From Porticoccaceae bacterium (GTDB lineage: Bacteria > Pseudomonadota > Gammaproteobacteria > Pseudomonadales > Porticoccaceae), in the NCBI GenBank assembly GCA_003448675.1, contig DLXZ01000194.1:1-12873 (forward strand): DNA of 12,873 nt, given 5' to 3'. Both the position numbers and the translations under genes were made by a program. Every line of letters begins with the position of its first letter. The stretch's first letter is position 1. Below the pieces are notes generated by a model. That model saw nothing but the letters and a program-made list of their open reading frames with translations, ran no database searches and had not been told where the DNA came from. Positions 1 to 6,788 of this stretch are shown here, piece by piece.

Positions 1-1332
1 AAATGGGGTTTTGCCTCGAACGGCCACATGGATACGATTAGTCTGGTCTATCAATGCACGGTGTAAGTCATTACTAAACTGTTGGGAAACAAGCCACTTA
101 TCCGGGTTAATAAACACGCTTGCTTCATCACCGGGTAACGCTGTCTCCGCATCCAAACGCATAAGATCAAAATCAGAAAGAATGTCACCCGTAGATAATA
201 TAATTTCAGCTATCAATGCATGATTTGCCGCTGAAGTAATCGATAAATTTTTACCTTCATGCGCGATGCGCTGAATTGTTGTCACTACCACATGAGAGGT
301 TTTCGCAGTTTCCGTCAACTGGCTACTGATTTCGCTCAAGGCATTCGCGCTAGTTAAGGCACTTTCGTGCATCTTTGTAATACGATGCTTAGTCTCTGTT
401 ATATTTTCCGCTATTTCCGCCGTCGATCCCGACTGCTCCTCCGCTGCGGCAGCGATACTGGCTACAATTTCATTAACTCCAGAGATGGTTTGTCCCATCT
501 CTTTTATCGCTTCGACTGTCCCACCGATAGCTTTCTGGATTATTTCAATTTTATCTTTGATGTCTTTATTAGCTGTGCTGGTTTGTGAAGCCAACTCCTT
601 AACTTCGTTGGCAACAACAGCAAAGCCGCGCCCCGCTTCTCCTGCTCTAGCAGCTTCTATAGTTGCGTTTAGCGCCAATAACTTTGTTTGGTCAGAAAAT
701 TCGCGAATTGTGTTGGTAATCATGCTAATACCAGCCGCTGCAATGTTCAGCTCTTCAAACTGCTGAACCGCCGCATTCATATCGATAACCGCCTGATCAC
801 TAATCGCGCGCGCCTTTTCTGTATTTTCCGCTATTTCCTTCGAGGCATTCGAAAGTTGAACAGTAGTGGACGCGACACTATCGACACTGTTTTTTGACAC
901 GGTGGATTCGTCAGCTACCCTACGCATTGCCAGACCAGTTTGCTCTGCGCGACCAGCAATAAGCTTCAGGTTATTATCTACCGATTCCGCCGCCTTCGCA
1001 TCGGAGTCCAAATCCACACTCGAATAACGAAATAGTCCTTCTGAAAAATCATTGGCGCGCATTGCGTCCTGATGCACCCCTTGCACCGTTTCCTTGAAAG
1101 AACCCAACAGACCATCGAGCTGGCGCCGTAACTTTTCCAGCACCGCACCTATTTCACCAGAGGGCATCAGACCATAATCTGAAAAATTATACCGAACCAT
1201 CCGATGCATTAACTCAGCCGCAACCGCATCACCCATTTCTTCAACAATCACCGAAACCGATGAGGTGCTGTCAGAGTCACCGCCAGAATCAGGCTCGACA
1301 AACTGTTGCTCGATCTTAGCATCTGTTTTCAT
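1..1332 (-). CDS. Methyl-accepting chemotaxis protein, soluble, C-terminus cut by window edge
   Basis: Chemoreceptor that would relay a signal to the CheA-CheW complex encoded just upstream. Reading leftwards from the ATG at 1332, the frame stays open for 444 codons to the edge, so the C-terminus is missing. Residues 211-246 hold the highly conserved signalling-hairpin tip (EFSDQTKLLALNATIEAARA, followed by GEAGRGFAVVANEVKELA), flanked by long heptad-like helices rich in Ala, Glu and Ser (about 110-370). I see no signal peptide, no hydrophobic membrane segment and no HAMP domain. The first 110 residues are acidic and match no sensor domain I know. After the coiled coil, residues 385-444 form a non-helical extension of unknown identity; it lacks the HxxW and C-G-W pattern of a CZB domain. 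The gene starts 15 bases after cheB with only a weak ribosome site (GGATAG), which suggests coupled translation. The family call is firm; the ligand is unknown. Confidence 0.95.
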   Translation of the reverse strand, partial: MKTDAKIEQQFVEPDSGGDSDSTSSVSVIVEEMGDAVAAELMHRMVRYNFSDYGLMPSGEIGAVLEKLRRQLDGLLGSFKETVQGVHQDAMRANDFSEGLFRYSSVDLDSDAKAAESVDNNLKLIAGRAEQTGLAMRRVADESTVSKNSVDSVASTTVQLSNASKEIAENTEKARAISDQAVIDMNAAVQQFEELNIAAAGISMITNTIREFSDQTKLLALNATIEAARAGEAGRGFAVVANEVKELASQTSTANKDIKDKIEIIQKAIGGTVEAIKEMGQTISGVNEIVASIAAAAEEQSGSTAEIAENITETKHRITKMHESALTSANALSEISSQLTETAKTSHVVVTTIQRIAHEGKNLSITSAANHALIAEIILSTGDILSDFDLMRLDAETALPGDEASVFINPDKWLVSQQFSNDLHRALIDQTNRIHVAVRGKTPF

Positions 1333-1347
1333 TTATCAACTATCCAT

Positions 1348-2409
1348 TTACTGGCGTTTATCTACCACTGGCGATACGTTAAGTATATCCAGAGATAATT
1401 CCGTCATCTGATCAAGCGTCATTTCGGCATCAACCACGCCAGCCAGGCGAGCGGACTTTGGCATACCATATACCACACAACTGTTTTCTTCCTGACCTAT
1501 GGTCATCGCCCCTTCATTCTTCAAGCGTTGAAGGCCTCGAGTACCATCAGAACCCATTCCACTCAGGATAAAAGCCATAACTCTATCTCGGTACACTTGC
1601 GCGACACTAGTGAAAAGTATGTCCACCGAGGGCTTAAATTCATTTTCTCCCTCATAGTCGCTAATTTCGATCGTCGCTGCGCCTGGTGTACCCACCACCT
1701 CAAGCTGTCGACCACCCGGTGCAATATAAGTATGATTTGTCTGTACTTGCTCGCCATGCTCAGCTTCTTTCACCTTCAATGAAGAAACCTTGTCAAGCGA
1801 CTCCGCCAATGTTTTTGTAAACAAAGGCGGCATATGCTGGGCAACAAAAACAGGAACTCCTAGTGGCTGTTGGAAATTTTTCATAAACCGAAGAAGCGCG
1901 ATAGGCCCTCCTGTGGAACAACCGATAGTCAAAGCCTGTGGCCTAAACAAGGGCCTTCTGATTAAAGGCACTGAAGTTTCGGCCACCTTTCTAATCGGCC
2001 TCATGAACTGATCCGTATTACACAGTTTATGCTTTAGCTGACGGCGAATTTCTTGCCTGGCCTGCGCTGGACCCAAGCCCTGAGGTTTGGTGATAAAATC
2101 ATAAGCGCCTGCCTCAAGCGCTCTGACGGTGAGCTTGGCGCCGGCTTTTGAATAAGCACTTACTAACAATATACTGGTTTTACTCCCCTGCTGCTTGACC
2201 CCCTCGATCACCTCGATACCATCCAATACCGGCATCTCCAGGTCGAGCGTCGTAACTTCCGGTTCAAGGCATTCAATCTTGTCTAGTGCGTCTCTACCGT
2301 TCTCTGCCGTCCCAATGCATTCAAGCCCTGGAACTTCATCAATCAACTCCCTAAGCAATTGACGATACATCGAAGAATCATCTACCACAAGCACTCGAAT
2401 GACGCTCAC
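1348..2409 (-). CDS. cheB: Chemotaxis response regulator protein-glutamate methylesterase CheB
   Basis: CheB removes methyl groups from receptor glutamates (and deamidates glutamines) when phosphorylated by CheA, giving adaptation. The 353-residue length is normal. Residues 1-125 are a receiver domain with the acidic pair D10/D11, phospho-acceptor D56 (TLDLEMP) and K108 (ITKP). Residues 158-345 are the methylesterase domain with catalytic S165 (GCSTGGP), H192 (AQHMPP) and D288 (GMGSDGTRG). The start is a GTG: the only nearby ATG (2414) reads ATG-CCG-TGA and stops at once. A GGAGAG ribosome site lies in the last codons of cheW, 8 bases before the GTG. The gene follows cheW by 6 bases and is clearly co-transcribed. 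No cheR partner is seen in the window. Confidence 0.97.
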   Translation of the reverse strand: MSVIRVLVVDDSSMYRQLLRELIDEVPGLECIGTAENGRDALDKIECLEPEVTTLDLEMPVLDGIEVIEGVKQQGSKTSILLVSAYSKAGAKLTVRALEAGAYDFITKPQGLGPAQARQEIRRQLKHKLCNTDQFMRPIRKVAETSVPLIRRPLFRPQALTIGCSTGGPIALLRFMKNFQQPLGVPVFVAQHMPPLFTKTLAESLDKVSSLKVKEAEHGEQVQTNHTYIAPGGRQLEVVGTPGAATIEISDYEGENEFKPSVDILFTSVAQVYRDRVMAFILSGMGSDGTRGLQRLKNEGAMTIGQEENSCVVYGMPKSARLAGVVDAEMTLDQMTELSLDILNVSPVVDKRQ

Positions 2410-2414
2410 GGCAT

Positions 2415-2861
2415 CTACTCTCCGAGCAGAACGGCTTTCAGATTGAGCATGGAGATCAAGTCATTTTCGCGCTTGTACAAGGCGTTAAAAAAATGACCAT
2501 TGGCCCCGTAAACATCATCAGGTACCGGTAAAAAATTTTCAGACTGGCCAGCGATTGAATCTTCAATCTTGTCAACCAGCAGACCAAGATGTTCATTTTG
2601 AAATTCCACCAGCACAATGTGACCAGCGCAGTTTTCTCCAGGAATACCCAGGCTCTTATACAAATCGATAGTGGTGACTATGTTGCCACGAAGATTAATG
2701 ACGCCGACGACATACTCATAACGCGAATACACTGATGTGATTTCCGGCGGCTTCAGTATCTCCCTTACCTGATTGATCGCTAAACCCGCAACGGTATCTC
2801 CAACTTTGAATGCGATGATTTCTGTGTCGCCAAAATCGGCGCTACTCCTTGTGTCATTCAT
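2415..2861 (-). CDS. cheW: Chemotaxis coupling protein CheW
   Basis: Adaptor that links receptors to the CheA kinase in the chemosensory array. The 148 residues form one CheW domain: a beta strand EIIAFKVGDTVAGLAI (about 14-29), VREILKPPEIT (32-42), the typical core GVINLRGNIVTTIDL (53-67), then VLVEFQNEHLGLLVDKIEDS (83-102) and a final MLNLKAVLLGE. The frame is open further upstream to 2963, but those 34 codons would lie entirely inside the cheA 3' end. The ATG at 2861 fits the family length and gives a compact 8-base overlap (ATGAATGA) with the cheA stop. Translation is therefore probably coupled to cheA. It is a separate CheW in addition to the two CheW-like domains inside CheA. Confidence 0.95.
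   Translation of the reverse strand: MNDTRSSADFGDTEIIAFKVGDTVAGLAINQVREILKPPEITSVYSRYEYVVGVINLRGNIVTTIDLYKSLGIPGENCAGHIVLVEFQNEHLGLLVDKIEDSIAGQSENFLPVPDDVYGANGHFFNALYKRENDLISMLNLKAVLLGE
2418..2423 (-). promoter_or_regulatory. Ribosome binding site of cheB (GGAGAG) inside the end of cheW
   Basis: On the minus strand GGAGAG forms the last two sense codons of cheW, directly before its TAG stop. It sits 8 bases upstream of the cheB GTG. It supports the GTG start at 2409 and implies translational coupling of cheW and cheB. Confidence 0.6.
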
Positions 2862-5703
2862 GGACGGTGATCTCAGGCGGATTCCATTCAGCTGGTAGCG
2901 GCCTCGCCCATTTTCGACATGCCGCAAGCAGTCCCTGCCGATCCAGCTTAACTTGATAGTCATTGACTCCAGCCGAGTATCCCCGTTTTTCCGCCTCTTG
3001 GGCAGACAAGACCGTCACTGCGATTATCGGAAGGTTAGTGTAAGCTGCATCACTGCGAACGCGGCGTACCATTTCGAGACCATCCATACGTGGCATTTCG
3101 ATATCCGTTATAACCAAACAAATATCCTTATTAGCGTTTAAAACCTCCAGAGCTTGCAGTCCATCCTCGGCAACGACCACATCGTATCCACCTGATCGTA
3201 ATTCTGCCGCCATTTGTTCACGGTAGTAAGGCGAATCATCTACAAGCAATATGCGCAAGCACTCATCGCTAGCAAAATCACCGTTCAAATGTCGGATAAA
3301 CTCGGGATTATGGATTTCTAACACACCATAGATATCCAAAAGTTCGACGATAGTATGGTCTAGTACCAGAGAACCACCGACACCTTTTCGACGATGCGTT
3401 TTGTGATCGATATTTTCACCAAAATCCACCACATCCCTGATACCAGCTACCATCAAGCCTACCTCCCTGTCTCCCACTGCAAAAACAATCGCGTAGAAAC
3501 ATTCGCTGGCGAGCCATTGCGGCTTAACGGAACTGATAGTGCCTTCAAGGGAAAACAACGGCAAAATTCCGCCTCGATAGCTAATCGCGTGACCGCCGCC
3601 TACAACCTGTAAATGCTTGAAATGAAATTTTTCAATCCTCGCCACCAAGTTTAGTGGAATCGCATAAATTTCGGTGGGCGCATTCTCTATAATCAGCAAC
3701 TTTACAGTATCGATGGAATGACTTGTCTCACTTTCCTGCTCGCCCTCGAGCATCGCGCGATCTGATTCAGTAGTCTCGATAAAGCCGCTGATACCCTCTG
3801 CGTTGAGTATCAACGCTACGCGTCCATCACCCAAAATCGTCGCACCTGCGAACTCACTACTATTTTTGAAATGCACTCCTAGCGGCTTTACTACAATTTC
3901 CGCTGATTCATGTAACTCATCCACACGGATCCCATATTTCGAACTACCCGTTGATACCACGACAATATTAATAACACTCTGTGGATGTTCACGACGCTCC
4001 TGCCCAGAGCGAGGATCAAAAACTTCCTGATCACCCTCTTCAGCAAAACACCTTCTGTCATAGAGCAAGCGCCTGCGTTCCTCACGCCACTGACCCGTAT
4101 TCGGCTCGGAATATTTACCCTGAATCTTCAAATGGTCGATCAGTTCGATTAAAGGCAGCAACTGGCCACGCAATCTCAATACCGTGAGGTTACCAACCCT
4201 TTGAATACGCCTCTGTACTTCTTCAGGGGAAACACTCACCATTTCGACAACATTCACCTGCGGTATCGCAAAGGTCTCTTCGCTTATCCCAACAAGTACG
4301 CTCGGGATAATGGCCAGTGTCAGCGGCAACTTGATACTCACGACGGTACCCGCACCCTTGACTGACTCCACATCAGCAACGCCACCAACCGTAGCCAGGT
4401 TTTGGCGCACTACATCCATGCCAACACCCCGACCAGATATATCAGTCACCTCCGATGCCGTGGAAAACCCCGGATCGAAGATGAGGCGAGTAATATCTTT
4501 TTCAGACATCCGGCCAATTTCTTCGGCACTATAAATTCCTTTATCAACTGCTTTTTCAGCAATTTTATTCGGATCGATACCAGCTCCATCATCAGAAATT
4601 TCGATTACCACCTGACCAGCTTCGTGTCTCGCAGCAATACTGAGCACCCCCTCTGCGGGTTTCCCGGCGAGAGTACGGTCACTCGGAGTTTCAAACCCAT
4701 GATCAACAGCGTTTCTAATCAAATGGGTTAATGGATCCCCCAGGGCTTCGATGATATTTTTATCGAGCTCAACATCCTGACCACTAATTTCAAGCCTGAT
4801 CTTTTTGCCAAGCTGCTGTGACAAATCCCGCACCACGCGTCGAAACCGATTAAAAACGATGTCAATGGTTTGCATTCGCGTCGACATAATCGCCTTTTGC
4901 AGGTGCGATGTAATAGCGTCAACTTTTTTAGAGGTGGGTATCAGCGCCTTGACGTCACCCTGGCCAACACCTTCCAGCAGCGCGTTTCGGGTCAGCACCA
5001 GCTCACCGGCCAATGCCATAAGGCGATCAAGCAGTGATAACTGCACACGAATACTTTGATCTACAACCGTCCGCTTGGCTTCGCTCTCCGCATTTTCTCC
5101 CCCACAGCTGGGTCCACCATCCTTATCGGACACTGCCCCGTCGACTTTTAGCGCATCGGCGGAAAGCTCAAGCTCCTGAACCGCCAGGCCCGATGAAGTC
5201 GGGGATAGGGTGCTTTGACTGTTCCGGTTTTGAGTATCGGGAGCCGCGTCAACTGCATCGTCAAGGATCAGATCGGGATTGGAGGCATCCGTGGGATCCG
5301 GATCTGGTTCATCTTGTTCGACCCGGCTAACAATATCGTTAAAAGTTACCAGCAGGTCCCCTATATCACGATCCTCCGAAGTCTGGGGCAGATCGACCAT
5401 CTTGGCCAAGGTATCTGCTCCCGAAAACAAGGAGGAAATAATCGCGGATGTGACCGTCAATTCATCATTGCGAATAAGGTCCAGGACATTTTCCATTGCA
5501 TGGGCCAGATCACGGAGTTTATTAAAATCAAAAAACCCAGCGCCACCCTTAATCGTGTGCAAAGCTCGAAAAACCCGATTCACCAACTCGGCATCTAGGG
5601 TCTCCATAGCCTCCATGGCCAATAGATCATCTTCGATACCGTTCAGGTGCTCGCGAGATTCCTCGATAAACAACTGAAGTACTTCTTCGTCGATTTCCTC
5701 CAT
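2854..5703 (-). CDS. cheA: Hybrid chemotaxis histidine kinase CheA with two CheW-like domains and a C-terminal receiver
   Basis: Histidine kinase that autophosphorylates on its HPt domain and passes phosphate to receivers such as CheB. At 949 residues it is much longer than a standard CheA (about 650). Domains in order: HPt at 1-125 with phospho-acceptor H49 (RALHTIKGGAGFF); an acidic, low-complexity linker at 126-212 in place of a recognisable P2; dimerisation helices from about 216; the HATPase domain at about 318-460 with N box HLIRNAVDHGFE (N331, H335), DDGAGID (371-377) and GRGVGMD (425-430). A first CheW-like P5 domain covers 462-640, interrupted by a charged, arginine-rich insert (about 530-575). 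A second CheW-like domain follows at about 664-798. A receiver domain at 815-935 has D822/D823, phospho-acceptor D867 (VITDIEMP) and K919. The ATG start fits because the first HPt helix begins immediately, with GAGGAAGGG upstream. It is the first gene of the che operon seen here. Confidence 0.97.
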   Translation of the reverse strand: MEEIDEEVLQLFIEESREHLNGIEDDLLAMEAMETLDAELVNRVFRALHTIKGGAGFFDFNKLRDLAHAMENVLDLIRNDELTVTSAIISSLFSGADTLAKMVDLPQTSEDRDIGDLLVTFNDIVSRVEQDEPDPDPTDASNPDLILDDAVDAAPDTQNRNSQSTLSPTSSGLAVQELELSADALKVDGAVSDKDGGPSCGGENAESEAKRTVVDQSIRVQLSLLDRLMALAGELVLTRNALLEGVGQGDVKALIPTSKKVDAITSHLQKAIMSTRMQTIDIVFNRFRRVVRDLSQQLGKKIRLEISGQDVELDKNIIEALGDPLTHLIRNAVDHGFETPSDRTLAGKPAEGVLSIAARHEAGQVVIEISDDGAGIDPNKIAEKAVDKGIYSAEEIGRMSEKDITRLIFDPGFSTASEVTDISGRGVGMDVVRQNLATVGGVADVESVKGAGTVVSIKLPLTLAIIPSVLVGISEETFAIPQVNVVEMVSVSPEEVQRRIQRVGNLTVLRLRGQLLPLIELIDHLKIQGKYSEPNTGQWREERRRLLYDRRCFAEEGDQEVFDPRSGQERREHPQSVINIVVVSTGSSKYGIRVDELHESAEIVVKPLGVHFKNSSEFAGATILGDGRVALILNAEGISGFIETTESDRAMLEGEQESETSHSIDTVKLLIIENAPTEIYAIPLNLVARIEKFHFKHLQVVGGGHAISYRGGILPLFSLEGTISSVKPQWLASECFYAIVFAVGDREVGLMVAGIRDVVDFGENIDHKTHRRKGVGGSLVLDHTIVELLDIYGVLEIHNPEFIRHLNGDFASDECLRILLVDDSPYYREQMAAELRSGGYDVVVAEDGLQALEVLNANKDICLVITDIEMPRMDGLEMVRRVRSDAAYTNLPIIAVTVLSAQEAEKRGYSAGVNDYQVKLDRQGLLAACRKWARPLPAEWNPPEITVHE

Positions 5704-6305
5704 CGGCTAACCCTTCCTCGAACTTTTACGGCCTCCGGTTTCTGAGCGCCCCCAGTTACAAACTCGCCCTCTGTTAAGCGGCACAAAGCAATACAGAAAT
5801 CCAGCAAACCGCGACTGCCTGCAGTTAGGATCGGCAAATGTACATCCGTCAGTCGGCGGAAACTAAAGAACACTCCGGAACGTAGCGCATTACAATACCG
5901 GGGAGTGCGTCTCTAGCCACTGGCCCGTATGTGCTTCGGGACCAGCTTCGTGAAGTCTGCGTAACAGTAATGAATCCTATGCGTATTCAACAAGATGGGC
6001 TTGCACCCGGATCTTCCGGCACAGGAAGCACTATCGACCCTATTATTTACAATTTCGACCAGTCGGAGCAAAACTTGAGCAGCTTTAGCGTAATGTAGCA
6101 CTGGGCTTAAATGATAGAAGGCTTAACTGGCGGGAAACGCTGGGCGCAGTCTGAACTAGTGCGCATCAGTCTGATATAAAGCGATTTTTTCGGTCCATAG
6201 CTAGAAAAATCATTATCCAACAAGCCGGTGCAGGCAACTAAACACCCCGGGGGGCTAAATTAATTAAGCCTGGCCTTTCCCTTCTAGTCCACGGCGCTAT
6301 TGTGA
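5704..6305. other. Gene-poor gap of about 600 bases between the che operon and the dodecin genes
   Basis: I find no gene I can support here. Short open frames exist on both strands, for example 62 codons on the minus strand at 5913-6101 and 43 codons from an ATG at 5970 on the plus strand. None has a ribosome site or a recognisable domain. The gap should hold the che operon promoter, but no clear -35/-10 pair stands out. A weak flagellar-sigma-like match (TAAAGCTG, then CCGA) lies on the minus strand at about 6060-6090. Near the right end, CCCCGGGG (6245-6252) abuts the near-palindrome GGCTAAATTAATTAAGCC (6253-6270). An AT-rich inverted pair GATTTTT/AAAAATC lies at 6183-6211. These could act in termination or regulation after the dodecin genes, but neither looks like a classical terminator. 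Confidence 0.5.
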
Positions 6306-6509
6306 CTACCCCTCTAAATTGAAAATTATTTTCAGCTCGACTTCATACTCCCTGATTCTACCTTTTTCCACATTGGCTCTCTCTCCCACCACTTCTATTT
6401 TATTGATTCCACGCAGGGTTTTTTGTGCCCGCTCAAAACCCCGTTCCACGGCGTCCTGAAAACTGACCGATGAAGTCGCGGTGACGGTGGATACGCTTGA
6501 TACACCCAT
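6306..6509 (-). CDS. Dodecin family protein (second of a tandem pair)
   Basis: Dodecins are small proteins that assemble into hollow dodecamers and bind flavins or coenzyme A; they buffer or store the cofactor in the cytoplasm. The 67 residues fit the family: strand (SVSTVTATS), helix FQDAVERGFERAQKTLRGI (17-35), strand KIEVVGERANV, and final strands YEVELKIIFNLE (55-66). The helix core resembles FEDAxxxAxxRAxKTLR and the C-terminal YxVxLKxxF pattern is clear. Two positions differ from flavin-binding dodecins: K37 replaces the flavin-stacking Trp, and E56 replaces the usual Gln of YQV. A strong AGGAGAGGA ribosome site lies in the 12-base gap after the upstream dodecin gene, so the two are co-transcribed. 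The cofactor is uncertain because of these substitutions. Confidence 0.88.
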   Translation of the reverse strand: MGVSSVSTVTATSSVSFQDAVERGFERAQKTLRGINKIEVVGERANVEKGRIREYEVELKIIFNLEG

Positions 6510-6521
6510 TTTCCTCTCCTC

Positions 6522-6743
6522 TTACAAATGCAATTGATCCGGCGCTGTCATATCGAAATGCAAATAGGCCCTTACCTGGTAGTCCAGCCGACCGTCAGCG
6601 GACACAGCGATTTCCTTGTCGATCACCTCGAGTGCGCGAACTCCGCGCAGGGTTTGATTGGCCCTCGCCAGTATCTGGGCCAGGGCATCCTCAAAGGACT
6701 GGCTGGAAGAGCCGACCAGCTCACTTAACTTGCCGTGGGACAT
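6522..6743 (-). CDS. Dodecin family protein (first of a tandem pair)
   Basis: Second dodecin-fold gene, located just upstream of its paralogue. The 73 residues show strand KLSELVGSS, helix FEDALAQILARANQTLRGV (17-35), strand ALEVIDKEIAVS and C-terminal strands LDYQVRAYLHFDM (53-65), followed by a short tail (TAPDQLHL) not present in the partner. The FEDA...RA.QTLRGV core is typical of the family. The position of the flavin-stacking Trp is A37, but the conserved Gln is kept (Q56). The start is supported by GGAGG 8 bases upstream of the ATG. The gene lies 45 bases after an MBL-fold hydrolase gene, probably in the same operon. The two proteins align without gaps through the core but are clearly diverged, so this is an old duplication, and mixed oligomers are conceivable. 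Confidence 0.88.
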   Translation of the reverse strand: MSHGKLSELVGSSSQSFEDALAQILARANQTLRGVRALEVIDKEIAVSADGRLDYQVRAYLHFDMTAPDQLHL

Positions 6744-6788
6744 TTTTATTTCCTCCGCTTGCTATTTCGCCAACCTGTTTACGCCGCT

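Noticed and set aside
2862..2963. Longer cheW reading frame starting at 2963
   Set aside because: The extra 34 codons lie fully within the cheA receiver domain and have no CheW similarity. The start at 2861 gives the normal CheW length.
5698..5730. Flagellar-sigma-like promoter match (TAAAAGTT, then GCCGATGG) at the cheA start
   Set aside because: The -10 match contains the cheA start codon itself, so transcription would begin inside the coding region. The HPt domain starts right at this ATG, and the spacing is off by one or two bases, so chance is more likely.
5643..5873. Minus-strand GTG frame of 76 codons overlapping the cheA start
   Set aside because: A vague resemblance to a STAS-like helix (GLLDFCIALC) was considered, but the frame runs into cheA in another phase and has no ribosome site or conserved motif.
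5970..6098. Plus-strand ATG frame of 43 codons (MNPMRIQQDGLAPGSS...)
   Set aside because: There is no ribosome site before the ATG and no known similarity. This length is expected by chance.
5913..6101. Minus-strand open frame of 62 codons in the gap upstream of cheA
   Set aside because: It has no ribosome site and no domain, and its amino-acid composition looks random. Read through the gap, the other frames are equally unremarkable.
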